A stretch of DNA of 64,000 nucleotides from Akkermansia muciniphila (GCA_945890645.1 CAMDCV010000014.1:1-64000); one strand, 5' to 3'. Numbered from the stretch's first letter, positions 8,671 through 18,737 are shown. Translations and numbers: made by a program. Notes: generated by a model not told the origin, from the letters alone.

Positions 8671-10830
8671 TCAATAGAGACCATCATCCGTAGGTGATCC
8701 AGAAGGGATCGATGGTTGGGCGGCACGCGGGCCTGCTTTCGCTCCCGAGCGCGGTTGTGCCACCTGAGTTTCCGCAGGAGCGTAGTAAGTGTAATAGCTG
8801 GTGTAATACTGATACTGGCTATCGCTGCGGACATCGACGTTGTTAAGCACCACACCAATGATGTTGCCACCAACATTTTCCACCGACTGTTTCACACGCA
8901 TGAGCATGTTTCGTGGCAGCTTGCGATGTTGGACCACGATGATTGTGAGGTCCACTTCACTGGCGAGCACCGAGGCATCGCTAACACCAAGGATGGGCGG
9001 CGAGTCAACGAGGATGAGGTCGAAGCGCTGTTTGACGTCTTGAATCAGTTCCGACATGCGACGCGAGTTCAAAATGCCTGCGGCGTCGGAAGGAAGAATG
9101 CCCGATGGCATGAAGAACAAGTTGTCTACAGGAGTTTGTAGGATGACATCTTCCAGCATCAGTTCCGTGGTCAGGTAGTTGGTAAGACCCACCGAGTTGT
9201 TGATGTCAAAGAAGGTGTGAAGACGAGGACGACGAAGGTCGGCGTCGATCATCAGTGTGGTATAGCCGCCCTGGGCGCAGATGTATGCAAGGTTGACCAG
9301 AGTAGTCGATTTACCTTCGCCAGCACCACCGGATACCACGGTAAGCGCGTTGTCCTCGGGATTTTTACGATTGAACTCGATGTTCGTTCGCAAAATCCTG
9401 TAGGCCTCTGCATCGGGGCTCATGCCGCTTTGTTTGTGCAACACACCGACCTCTTTCGGAATCACCGCCAGAACGGGCACTTGCAAGTAGCGTTCGACGT
9501 CTTCCAAAGTCTTCACTGAGGTGTCGAGGTATTCGAGGAAGAAGGCAATACCGATGCCGAAAATGAGACCAACGACAGCACCGAGAATCAAGTTCAGCGT
9601 TACGTTCGGGCTAGATGGAAATTGAGCCACCAATGGCTCTTCGTGCAGCTCAATGATGTTTTGAGGTTGCTTCAGGTTGATGCGATCCATCGCGAGTTTT
9701 TCGCGCATGCGGTCGAGCATTTCCTGTTGGGTTTCGAATTCTTTTTGTACCCCTTGGATTGTGGTCATTTTGATCACATTGGTGATTCCTAACTCCTTGA
9801 TTTCTGCAAGGCGTTTTTTCAGGTCATCCAGTTCGGCAACCTTGGCTTCACGTTTGATACCGAGAGAATCTCGAAAAGAAACAACACTCGCTTGGAGTTG
9901 TTTGTAGAGACTTTCCACATTTCCTTTTTGCGATTTTACAGTTGGGTGATTCGGACCCAGACCTTGAACCTGCATGCCTTTGAGGAGGCGTTCCTGTTCT
10001 TGGTATTGTGGATAGAGCGTTTTCAAGTCCTGCCCTGCCGCATCCAAATTAGCGGCATAGCGGATCACTTCTTCGGCATTAAGATTGTTGATCGATGCGA
10101 TCATCGTATCGAGCTCTGAAAGCGCAGTGGTGGAGGTCTCTACTTGCGACTCCAACATGGATTGCATGCTTTGGATACCAGTGGCACCATTGACGCCAGT
10201 GATCATATCGCGAATCATTACAGGAGCTTGGCGCAGGAGGTTGTCGCGTTGCTTGCGTTTTTCTTCCACCACGTCCGATTGGTCTAGAACCGCTTTTTCC
10301 AATTCTTTCATGCCTTCTTCGGCAATCGAACGCTCTTTATCTTCGCGGCGCTTTTTGTAGGCTTCATAAACCTCCTTGGCGACATCGCGAGCGTCTTCAG
10401 GACCCGTGTGCTTCACCGTGATTTCGATCAAGTCAGTGCCTCGAATGTTTTGCGCGTCGACAATGCCACGCAAAGTGCCGAGAGCCTCTTCTTCGGTCAA
10501 ACTCCAGCGGGTCATGAGATTCAGTGCTTGGACAACATACTTTAAAGTAAGCTGCGAACGAATCACCTCAAACTCCGTAGCAAAGAACTGGGGAGTCATT
10601 TGCTGAGCACCCACGGTGCCGTCACCTAAGGCCGTGCCGACACGATTCGATGCTTTTACCTGAACCACCGCTTTACTCGAAAATTTCTTAGGCATCACGT
10701 ATGTAATGACTGCTGCCGTCATGAATACCAGTAATAGAGTCATCAAAATCACGCCGTAGCGATTTTTAATGACTTGCCAGTAATCGACGGCGTGAAGTAC
10801 AGTTTCGTTGTTGGACTGAGGAGTTTGCAT
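8671..10830 (-). CDS. Polysaccharide biosynthesis tyrosine autokinase (Wzc/CpsD-like)
   Basis: Wzz-like N-terminus; VVSGGAGEGKSTTLVNLA Walker A; TLMIDADLRRPRLH; LILVDSPPILGVSDA; Tyr-rich YQYYTSYYTYY tail. Confidence 0.95.
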   Translation of the reverse strand: MQTPQSNNETVLHAVDYWQVIKNRYGVILMTLLLVFMTAAVITYVMPKKFSSKAVVQVKASNRVGTALGDGTVGAQQMTPQFFATEFEVIRSQLTLKYVVQALNLMTRWSLTEEEALGTLRGIVDAQNIRGTDLIEITVKHTGPEDARDVAKEVYEAYKKRREDKERSIAEEGMKELEKAVLDQSDVVEEKRKQRDNLLRQAPVMIRDMITGVNGATGIQSMQSMLESQVETSTTALSELDTMIASINNLNAEEVIRYAANLDAAGQDLKTLYPQYQEQERLLKGMQVQGLGPNHPTVKSQKGNVESLYKQLQASVVSFRDSLGIKREAKVAELDDLKKRLAEIKELGITNVIKMTTIQGVQKEFETQQEMLDRMREKLAMDRINLKQPQNIIELHEEPLVAQFPSSPNVTLNLILGAVVGLIFGIGIAFFLEYLDTSVKTLEDVERYLQVPVLAVIPKEVGVLHKQSGMSPDAEAYRILRTNIEFNRKNPEDNALTVVSGGAGEGKSTTLVNLAYICAQGGYTTLMIDADLRRPRLHTFFDINNSVGLTNYLTTELMLEDVILQTPVDNLFFMPSGILPSDAAGILNSRRMSELIQDVKQRFDLILVDSPPILGVSDASVLASEVDLTIIVVQHRKLPRNMLMRVKQSVENVGGNIIGVVLNNVDVRSDSQYQYYTSYYTYYAPAETQVAQPRSGAKAGPRAAQPSIPSGSPTDDGLY

Positions 10831-10979
10831 AAAAGGGAGAGTAAAAGATTGGAAGTCAGAATTTGATTTTCAGTAAAGGACTTTGCCCGATGAATGTAAT
10901 CACGAAGTAAGTCCGCGGCAATGAAAAAGTCTGCATGGGTGATAAATTTAGGTGACGAAAATGATGAATTTAGTGGTAT

Positions 10980-12302
10980 TCAAGCCCCTGAACACCGTTT
11001 GCAGCGGCCTTGAAACAGTCGCATCATGAGCGCTATAAGCAATCCCAGTGCCAATCCTGCTAACGCTCCAATAAACATGTTCAGTGAAACGTTCGGGCTG
11101 TAAGGATCGAATGCAACGACGGGCTCTTCATGCAGCACCACAAGCTCCATCGGTTGTTTGAGATTGATCCGTTCCATGGCCAATCTTTCGGACATGCGGT
11201 CGAGCATGGCTTGTTTAGTTTCAAACTCCTTTTGCACGCCCTGTATGCTGTTCATCAGAATTACCTGATTTACCGCTGCTTCTTTCGTCTCCGTGAGATG
11301 TTTTTCGAGATCCGCAAGCGCCGCGGCTTTGCTGTCGCGAGTCAGCTTTAGCGAGTCTTTGAAGGATGCCAAATTGCTCGTTGAAAGTGCTTTCAAACTC
11401 TCTACTTTCGCTTGTTGTGCTATTCGTTCGCTCTGATCTCCTTCCACAGTCATACCCGCGAGCAACTGCTCTTGTTGCTGATATTCTTGATAAGCTAGCT
11501 TAAAATCATCCCCTGCCGACGCAAGATTCGCCACATAGCTGAGCGCTTCTTGCGGACCGAGAGAGTCAATCATCTTAATCAGAGTATCCAATTCCGCCAG
11601 AGCCGTAACGGCGCTAGACCTCTCTTGATCACGAATTTGTTGCATCTGCTCCATATTGGTAGGAACAGTCGTGCTTTCGGGTATCATGGTTGGGTTTCGG
11701 CGAAGGAGATTATCGCGCTGTTTGCGTTTTTCCTCTACAACGTCCGATTGGTCTAGAATGGCTTTTTCCAGTTCTCTCATGCCTTCTTCGGCAATCGAGC
11801 GCACTTTATCTTCGCGGCGCTTTTTGTAGGCTTCATAAACTCCCTTGGCTACATCTCGGGTTACCACTGGATCAGTATGCCTGACTCTGATCTCGATGAG
11901 ATCTGTACCCCGAATATTCTGCGTAGTAATCATAGTCCGCAGCAGATTGATGGCTTCATCTTCTGTAACTCCCCAGAGCGCAGTGAGATTCAGTCGCTGC
12001 ACCACTATTTTTAATGTCAACTGCGCACGCATCACTTCAAACTCGGAAGTAGTAAAATGCTGGGGTGTATTCAATGGGGCCATCAAGGAGTCATGACCCA
12101 GAGCAGTGCCCACACGAAAAGAACTTTTTACTTGTATCACCGCCTTGCTCTCAAATTTTTTCGGCATCACATAAGTAATGACTCCCGTCGCGACAACTGC
12201 CATGAACCAGGTGATCAGGATTACCCCGACATACAGTATGCCACTTCGGCAGGTACATGGTGTTGCTGATTTTTGTTCCGAGAAAGGAGCAGGCGTAATC
12301 AT
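10980..12302 (-). CDS. Chain-length determinant (Wzz-like) protein, kinase-less paralogue of the adjacent autokinase
   Basis: Long collinear similarity to the N-terminal half of 8671..10830 (YVMPKKFESKAVIQVK, NIRGTDLIEIRV, YEAYKKRREDK); ends after the second TM with no Walker motifs. Confidence 0.88.
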   Translation of the reverse strand: MITPAPFSEQKSATPCTCRSGILYVGVILITWFMAVVATGVITYVMPKKFESKAVIQVKSSFRVGTALGHDSLMAPLNTPQHFTTSEFEVMRAQLTLKIVVQRLNLTALWGVTEDEAINLLRTMITTQNIRGTDLIEIRVRHTDPVVTRDVAKGVYEAYKKRREDKVRSIAEEGMRELEKAILDQSDVVEEKRKQRDNLLRRNPTMIPESTTVPTNMEQMQQIRDQERSSAVTALAELDTLIKMIDSLGPQEALSYVANLASAGDDFKLAYQEYQQQEQLLAGMTVEGDQSERIAQQAKVESLKALSTSNLASFKDSLKLTRDSKAAALADLEKHLTETKEAAVNQVILMNSIQGVQKEFETKQAMLDRMSERLAMERINLKQPMELVVLHEEPVVAFDPYSPNVSLNMFIGALAGLALGLLIALMMRLFQGRCKRCSGA

Positions 12303-12374
12303 AAAATCGTGAAATTTTGCATGGCTGAGCAGTGCATCAAAAGCTCTTGATCAGAATAGATCATGCACAAAAAC

Positions 12375-12409
12375 AAAACTCCCGCAGCGTCGAACGTTGC
12401 GGGAGTTTT
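12375..12409 (-). terminator. Rho-independent terminator-like hairpin downstream of the beta-barrel gene
   Basis: AAAACTCCCGCAGCG/CGTTGCGGGAGTTTT arms, 14 of 15 complementary. Confidence 0.8.
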
Positions 12410-12431
12410 AAAACGGGTAATGCTATAGCGA

Positions 12432-13652
12432 TTAGAACGAGTAGTTCACACCTGCGCTCAAGCGCAAACGGTCGTAGTCATCTCTTTCGAAATCAGATAC
12501 GGAATCTGTGTAGTTGATGCTGCACTGACCGGAAAGTTGATCCGTAAATTTGGCACGCAGACCAATGTAAACATTCATCAGATCGCTAGCGCGTCCATCA
12601 TCCGTGGCGGGTCCGCCGATTTCAAAGCCGCTGTCATAGGCAGTGTGCACAAAATCAACGCCACCGTAACCGGTCAGACGAGGAGAGAGTTTGTAATCAC
12701 CAGTGACGCCTAAACGGAACACTTGTTGGTCGCTGTATTCATACGGAGTAGCTCCAATGAATTGAATGCTGTCATAATCTTCCATGCTGTAACGAGCAAA
12801 GCCGCGAACGCTAAATCTGCTATTAATATTCGTGCGGATCGAGGCGTCAAGATAAGGAGAAGTCGAGCTGTCTCCATCATCCACATCGCGGATCTGAACA
12901 CCGACGTTGCCCACAAATACGGAGTTTTGTGACATACGGTATTCAATACCCGTTGTGAGGAAGTGGTTTGTGCTATCACTTGCATCACCAGACCATTGTT
13001 CAAAACGATACATGCCCGTCCAGACGGCGCGCTGGGTAAGCTGATAACGCATTTGATGGTAGATCGCCCATGAACTGCGGTCCGCGTAGCCGGTGTCATC
13101 CAAGTAACCCGTGAAAGCAAGACCAGTGTAGGATCCTACGCGCTCTGTCCAACGGTAACCGATGGAGTTATCTGTGCTGTAATAAAAGTAAGGGTCAATG
13201 CCGCGGTCGGTAGAAAGACCGTAAGCATATTCTGGTTCCATTTCATAGGTGAGATAGTTGCGACTGCTGAAACGGAGGCGCTCACTGAAACTGTGACTGT
13301 AATCAACTCCGAGTTTGATGTTAGGAGTTAATTCATCCGATCCTTGCGCTTCCATATCATCGAAATAGAAGTTGGCACCGACGCGGCTGTAGAAATTCAG
13401 TGAGGACTGCGGGGTAATGGTGGTGAGGTTAGCCTCAACGTAGGGATTGATACTCCATTGCTCTTGCTCGTAACCCAAGTCACCAGGAAGCGCCGAAGGG
13501 TTAACGTTGTTATCCCATACGACATTGGCGCCGACATTCCAAGTCAGCGGAATGCTTTCTTGGGCTTCTTGGCCAACATAATAAAGGTTTTGAGCCGTGG
13601 CGGAACCAAGCAATGCAAGGCTGACGATAGTGGATGCTGCAGATATTTTCAT
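12432..13652 (-). CDS. Outer-membrane beta-barrel protein of the exopolysaccharide locus
   Basis: Signal peptide, alternating aromatic beta-strand pattern, C-terminal LRLSAGVNYSF. Confidence 0.8.
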   Translation of the reverse strand: MKISAASTIVSLALLGSATAQNLYYVGQEAQESIPLTWNVGANVVWDNNVNPSALPGDLGYEQEQWSINPYVEANLTTITPQSSLNFYSRVGANFYFDDMEAQGSDELTPNIKLGVDYSHSFSERLRFSSRNYLTYEMEPEYAYGLSTDRGIDPYFYYSTDNSIGYRWTERVGSYTGLAFTGYLDDTGYADRSSWAIYHQMRYQLTQRAVWTGMYRFEQWSGDASDSTNHFLTTGIEYRMSQNSVFVGNVGVQIRDVDDGDSSTSPYLDASIRTNINSRFSVRGFARYSMEDYDSIQFIGATPYEYSDQQVFRLGVTGDYKLSPRLTGYGGVDFVHTAYDSGFEIGGPATDDGRASDLMNVYIGLRAKFTDQLSGQCSINYTDSVSDFERDDYDRLRLSAGVNYSF

Positions 13653-13675
13653 CGAGAGAGGGGTGAATAAGGTGA

Positions 13676-14269
13676 TTATGGTTGTGGCAGATCGTTGTCA
13701 GTGCCGGGATTGGAGCCAATCGTTGGTGGCTGGTAGAAACCAAAACCACCAGGACCGCCAAAGCCGCCGGGAGAGTTAGGACTGAAACCCACGCCTTGTG
13801 GACCATCGGCAAGCGGGAAATCCAGAGGGTTGGGAGTTTTTTCTTTGGCGATGCCGCCTTTGTCAACGCCGCCTTTTTCTGATTCCACCACACCGTCGCC
13901 AGTGCCGGGATCCAATTTAGCCAATACGGCTTGCACGTCTTCGAGCGCTTCAGGAGCCACTGCGACAGCGCACTGAGCAGCCAAGCGCAATTGTTCAGGA
14001 GCAGCAACGCCCACAACTTCCACGATCGAGGCAATCAACTTGTTGTCAGCTTTGGTTGCTTGGATGGATGCTTTCACAATCTCGCAAGCGCAAGATGGAT
14101 TAGTAAGCACCGCACGTTCGACGATTTGAAGGACGAGCGACTGGTTGGCGGAGATTTCCTCCTTGAGAGAGATCGAAAGCTTTGAGCAGTCGACAGGCGC
14201 TGATTTCTCAGCGAAGAGAGCGCCTGTGCTAAGGGCAGCCATGACGGCGAATTTCAAAGTAGTTTTCAT
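13676..14269 (-). CDS. Secreted hypothetical protein with Gly/Pro/Phe-rich C-terminus
   Basis: Signal peptide MKTTLKFAVMAALSTGALFA; the longer ORF would read through a tRNA gene, so start is at 14269. Confidence 0.65.
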   Translation of the reverse strand: MKTTLKFAVMAALSTGALFAEKSAPVDCSKLSISLKEEISANQSLVLQIVERAVLTNPSCACEIVKASIQATKADNKLIASIVEVVGVAAPEQLRLAAQCAVAVAPEALEDVQAVLAKLDPGTGDGVVESEKGGVDKGGIAKEKTPNPLDFPLADGPQGVGFSPNSPGGFGGPGGFGFYQPPTIGSNPGTDNDLPQP

Positions 14270-14317
14270 GTTTTTAGTTGGTTGAGAGGAGAATTGAGGG
14301 ACGATATAATTGAAACT

Positions 14318-14391
14318 TGGAGCGGGCAGCGGGAATCGAACCCGCATGTCTAACTTGGAAGGATAGCGCTTTACCACTAAGCTATGCCCGC
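14318..14391 (-). tRNA. tRNA-Gly (anticodon UCC), CCA encoded
   Basis: GCGGGCATAGCTTAGTGGTAAAGCGCTATCCTTCCAAGTTAGACATGCGGGTTCGATTCCCGCTGCCCGCTCCA on the minus strand; acceptor, anticodon and T arms pair. Confidence 0.97.
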
Positions 14392-14505
14392 GCTGACGAT
14401 CTGAAAAATATGCAAGAATCAAGCCAATGGCAAGATTTTTTTTATATTTATCCAAGGATTGTGACGAAATTTTCTCATCAATGTACTTGGTATTTTTAAT
14501 TGGAT

Positions 14506-15255
14506 TTAAAGGCCAGTAGGATGATCGAGGAACAATACCTCGATGCCGAAGCACGCGGCTAGCACCTCACCGAGCTTCCTAACGCCGAAAGTTTCCGTCG
14601 CGTAGTGGCCAGCAAGGAAGAGATTGACGCCCATTTCTTCCGCCATCGCATAGCTCCAGTGCGGCCCTTCGCCGGAAATGAAAGCGTCCAATCCTGCTGC
14701 GGCTGCGACCTCACTGCCTGCGCCCCCAGTACAAAGACCGATGCTGCGGATTTGTTCCTGACCCGCGGGACAAATCAACACAGGCCCGTCGACAGCTGCT
14801 TGGAGGCGTTGCTGGAGTTCCTCACGTGTCACATCGATTTCTCCGGTCAAGCCAACAGCTTGGCCTTTATAAGGAAGAAAGGTCCCGGTGGGAGTCATGC
14901 CAATCGCTTCGGCGAGTAAAAAATTATTGCCCCATTGCGGATGGACATCGAGCGGCAGGTGCGCGCTGTAGATGGCGAGGTTCGCTTTCATCGCCTCGTG
15001 AATTTTTTTATAAAATGCTCCGGTCAAGGGCTGTGCGCCCTGCCAAAACATGCCGTGATGCACGACTAACAAGTCCGCCCCCGCCGCGATGGCTTTGCGG
15101 ATCACGGGCAGTGAGGCATCGACAGCTGATGCCACGCGAGTGACATTGCCATCGTTCTGCAACTGCAAACCATTCACCGCGCCGCTGTAGTCGGGTATCT
15201 CAGCGATGCGAAGTTCGCTGTCGAGGAAACGGGCGATGTCGGCGAGCGCGGTCAT
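14506..15255 (-). CDS. Nif3-like dinuclear metal center protein
   Basis: LLVVHHGMFW, YSAHLPLDVH, SGEGPHW, LAGHYATETFGV. Confidence 0.93.
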   Translation of the reverse strand: MTALADIARFLDSELRIAEIPDYSGAVNGLQLQNDGNVTRVASAVDASLPVIRKAIAAGADLLVVHHGMFWQGAQPLTGAFYKKIHEAMKANLAIYSAHLPLDVHPQWGNNFLLAEAIGMTPTGTFLPYKGQAVGLTGEIDVTREELQQRLQAAVDGPVLICPAGQEQIRSIGLCTGGAGSEVAAAAGLDAFISGEGPHWSYAMAEEMGVNLFLAGHYATETFGVRKLGEVLAACFGIEVLFLDHPTGL

Positions 15256-15259
15256 GGTA

Positions 15260-18088
15260 TCAGAAAATTACTAAATTCATCGTAGCTTCGATCTCGCCGC
15301 GGAGGGAACGATCCCCCACTGCGCCACGCGCCATGTCGGCATTGCCGCCGCCCTTACCACCACCGATGGCGGTGAGCTGTTGCAGAAGAACGCCCGCTGC
15401 TTTTCCTGCTGCCTTTGCATTCACGCCGCAATAGGTCGCGAGATGAAGTTTTTCACCGTCATCGACGAGCAATGCGGCGGCTTCAGCGAATTGACGTTTT
15501 TTCAAACCGTTGAGAAGTTCTTGTACTACAGAAGCATCGGCATCGAAAGACAAAGCAATCGGAGTTCCCGCAGCAATGCGTTCCGCCAAGGCTTCATCGG
15601 CGAGCTTTGCGGCCTGTGACGACTGGATTTTCTTCAGACGTTTTTCGGCTTCGATCGCACCCTGTTGCGTTTCCTCGAGCGTGCGTTGCGCATGGGCGAA
15701 GGTGGCGTTGATCTGTGCAATGTCAGCGCGCTCGGCGAGCATCGCGCCCATGATGTGCGGGAAGTCATTGACGACAACGGCGGCTTCGCCAAGGGCGGTG
15801 AGTTTCTCGTTCGCGGCATGAAGCTTGGCGCGCGCGGCTTTGAGCTCGTGATCCCATTTTTCGACTGACTCATTGAGATAGGCCCAAGCGGCATCACCGC
15901 AAACGGCTTCGATGCGTCGGACGCCGGATGCGATGGCTCCCTCAGACTTGATTTTGAAAAGCCCAAGCTCGCTGGTGCGACGCACGTGGGTGCCGCCGCA
16001 AAGTTCTTGGGAATAACCGTTTAATTGGTTCGATTCGCCACCGATCTGCACGACGCGGACGATGTCGCCATACTTGTCGCCGAAAAATTGCATGATGTCG
16101 GCGCGGCCTTTGATATCGGCGTGTTTCACTTCCGTCCAGGAAACGGAGTCGTCGGCCTTGATCGCTGCGTTGACTTTTTCTTCCATCGCAGCGAGTTGCT
16201 CGGGCGTGACGGCGGCGCTGTTGAAGTCGAAACGCAGGCGATTTTCATCGACGGAAGAGCCTTGTTGCGCGGCGTCCTGGGAAACGACTTCGTGAAGCGC
16301 CCAGTGAAGCAGGTGCGTGGCGCTGTGGTGGGCTTCGATGGGTCGGCGGCGTGTGGTGTCGAGCTGGAGGGTGACCTTTTCGCCGGGTTGAATTGACGAT
16401 TGATGATTGTCGATTTCTGATTGTTGAATGATCAGAGCGCGGGCTTTGCCGATTTGTTGGACGCCGGTGACGGGGATGCCGTTCACGGTGCCGGTATCAC
16501 CAGCCTGGCCGCCCATTTCGGCGTAGAACGGTGTTTTGTCGGTGATGACAAAGAGCGCGTCTTCTTGCGGGTGGATTTCGAGTATTGTTGCTTCGACTAA
16601 ATCGGCATCGAAGCCGACGAATTCGGTAACAGCTTCAGTGGAGATATCGAGAGCGCGGACAACAGTTGATTTTTGAGCAGCTCGTGAGCGCTCTTGTTGT
16701 TCGAGCATGAGTTGTTCAAAACGTGGCATATCCACTTTCAATCCACGCTCAGCGCAAATTAGTTCCGTGAGGTCGATGGGAAAGCCAAAGGTGTCGTAAA
16801 GTTCAAAAGCGATGTCACCCGATAGATTTTGTTGACCTAAACCGATCATAGCCTCGTCCAAACGCTTCAATCCACGATCCAGCGTCTGATTGAAGCTTGA
16901 CTCTTCTTGTTCAAGTGTCGCGCGCACGGTGGCTTCTCTTGCTTTCAGCTCAGAAAACACGCCGCCCATTTCACCGACGAGTGTTTCCACTAGCGCACCG
17001 AAAAACGGTTTGTCGCCCGAGAAACCGAGCTGACGGCCATAGCGCACGGCTCGTCGTAAAATTCTGCGCAAGACATAATTGCGACCGTTATTCCCCGGCA
17101 TAATGCCATCGGCGATGGAAAAACTCAGCGTGCGCAGGTGGTCGGCGATCACGCGGAAGGCGATCGCGGTTTTCATTTCCTCGGTGAAGGCCGAGCGGTC
17201 GGCACCGAGCGCTGGATAGATATTGACGTAAGTTTTTCCGCTGAGTTCTTCGAGCTTGCGAAAGATCGGCGTGAAGACATCGGTCGCGTAGTTCGACGGC
17301 TTGACCGTAAAATCCGTGAAGCCTTTGGTGCCTTGGATAATCGAGCAGGCGCGCTCAAAGCCCATGCCGGTATCAACGTGTTTTGCAGGCAGTTCGCGGA
17401 AGCTGCCATCGGCTTCGGCGTTGTATTGAATGAAGACGAGGTTCCAGATTTCGATGCAGAGATCGGAGTCGTTGTTGACCAAATGGCGACCCGTTTGCGG
17501 ATCGCCTTCGGGAGTGAGATTGACGTGCAATTCCGAGCACGGACCGCAGGGACCGGTCTCGCCCATCATCCAGAAGTTGTCCTTGACGTTGCCATTGACG
17601 ATCTGCACGGCGGGGTCGCAGCCTTTCGAGAGAAACAGCGCGGCCCAGATATCGTAGGCTTCTTGGTCGAAGGCACTCGGATCGCCGGGTTTCGGCGCGT
17701 ACACCGATGCGTGCAATCGATGCGCGGGCAGACCCCAGCGCTCGACGACCAATTCCCAAGCCCACTGGATCGCTTCTTTTTTGAAATAATTGCCAAACGA
17801 CCAATTGCCGAGCATTTCAAAAAACGTGTGATGATAGGTATCGTAGCCGACATCCTCGAGGTCGTTGTGCTTGCCACCGGCGCGGATGCATTTCTGCGTA
17901 TCCGCGGCGCGTGGCGGATCGTAGGGCGCTTTTTCCACGCCGAGAAAATACGGCACAAAGGGATTCATGCCCGCGTTAGTGAAGAGCAATCCCGGCGACT
18001 GCGGCAGCAGCGAGGCGGAAGGTACGATGGTGTGCTGTTTCTCGCGAAAGAAATCAAGGAAGCTCTGGCGGATCTCGGCGGCGTTCAT
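15260..18088 (-). CDS. alaS: Alanyl-tRNA synthetase
   Basis: MNAAEIRQSFLDFFREKQH; LLFTNAGMNPFVPYF; HHSATHLLHWAL; ELCGGTHVRRTSELG; GGKGGGNADMARG. Confidence 0.98.
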   Translation of the reverse strand: MNAAEIRQSFLDFFREKQHTIVPSASLLPQSPGLLFTNAGMNPFVPYFLGVEKAPYDPPRAADTQKCIRAGGKHNDLEDVGYDTYHHTFFEMLGNWSFGNYFKKEAIQWAWELVVERWGLPAHRLHASVYAPKPGDPSAFDQEAYDIWAALFLSKGCDPAVQIVNGNVKDNFWMMGETGPCGPCSELHVNLTPEGDPQTGRHLVNNDSDLCIEIWNLVFIQYNAEADGSFRELPAKHVDTGMGFERACSIIQGTKGFTDFTVKPSNYATDVFTPIFRKLEELSGKTYVNIYPALGADRSAFTEEMKTAIAFRVIADHLRTLSFSIADGIMPGNNGRNYVLRRILRRAVRYGRQLGFSGDKPFFGALVETLVGEMGGVFSELKAREATVRATLEQEESSFNQTLDRGLKRLDEAMIGLGQQNLSGDIAFELYDTFGFPIDLTELICAERGLKVDMPRFEQLMLEQQERSRAAQKSTVVRALDISTEAVTEFVGFDADLVEATILEIHPQEDALFVITDKTPFYAEMGGQAGDTGTVNGIPVTGVQQIGKARALIIQQSEIDNHQSSIQPGEKVTLQLDTTRRRPIEAHHSATHLLHWALHEVVSQDAAQQGSSVDENRLRFDFNSAAVTPEQLAAMEEKVNAAIKADDSVSWTEVKHADIKGRADIMQFFGDKYGDIVRVVQIGGESNQLNGYSQELCGGTHVRRTSELGLFKIKSEGAIASGVRRIEAVCGDAAWAYLNESVEKWDHELKAARAKLHAANEKLTALGEAAVVVNDFPHIMGAMLAERADIAQINATFAHAQRTLEETQQGAIEAEKRLKKIQSSQAAKLADEALAERIAAGTPIALSFDADASVVQELLNGLKKRQFAEAAALLVDDGEKLHLATYCGVNAKAAGKAAGVLLQQLTAIGGGKGGGNADMARGAVGDRSLRGEIEATMNLVIF

Positions 18089-18200
18089 AAATGGGGCAGG
18101 GAAACAATCACGATTCGTCGGGATTGGCAAGGGAGTTCGTGAGTCCGTCGGCGCTTGTGGTAGCACTTGACCTATCCAAACGCGGACGTAGCTTACTGCC

Positions 18201-18695
18201 ATGACTCCCCTTCCCTCTCGCAGCAAATCGCTGCTGGCCCTTGTGTTCTTTTTTGCTGTGACTTGGCTGGCGGCCATCGTGGGGATTCTGTCTTCGCAAA
18301 ATGCGCCCGTGATTTATACCAAGATCGTGCAGCCGTCATGGGCACCCCCTTCCTATTTGTTTGGACCGGTGTGGACGCTGCTGTATTGCCTTATGGCCAT
18401 CGCGGTGTGGTTGGTATGGCGGCGTTCGGGGGTGAATCGCGTTGTGGTGATCTACCTAGTTCATCTCATTTTCCAATCGCTATGGAGTGCTTTGTTTTTC
18501 TACTGGGGTCGGGCAGATCTAGCGCTGATCGACATTGTGATCCTGTGGGCTATGATCGTGTGGCTGACCGTTTCGTTTTGGCGCATCGACCGCCGTGCCG
18601 GCTGGTTGATGCTGCCATATCTCTTGTGGGTGACGTTTGCGTCGGCACTCAATGGAGCACTGTGGCATCTGAACGGCGGCACTCTACCACGCTGA
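18201..18695 (+). CDS. TspO/MBR family protein
   Basis: PSWAPPSYLFGPVWTLLYCLMAIAVWLVW; QSLWSALFF; Trp-rich five-TM profile. Confidence 0.92.
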   Translation: MTPLPSRSKSLLALVFFFAVTWLAAIVGILSSQNAPVIYTKIVQPSWAPPSYLFGPVWTLLYCLMAIAVWLVWRRSGVNRVVVIYLVHLIFQSLWSALFFYWGRADLALIDIVILWAMIVWLTVSFWRIDRRAGWLMLPYLLWVTFASALNGALWHLNGGTLPR

Positions 18696-18737
18696 ATCGA
18701 TGCTTGATTGTGAACGGGCGAACGGTAATCTCGCGGC

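Noticed and set aside
14270-14554. N-terminal extension of ORF 13676..14554
   Set aside because: Runs through the tRNA-Gly gene; the real start is the signal peptide Met at 14269.
17138-18142. 334-aa plus-strand ORF
   Set aside because: Antisense to alaS; no recognisable domain.
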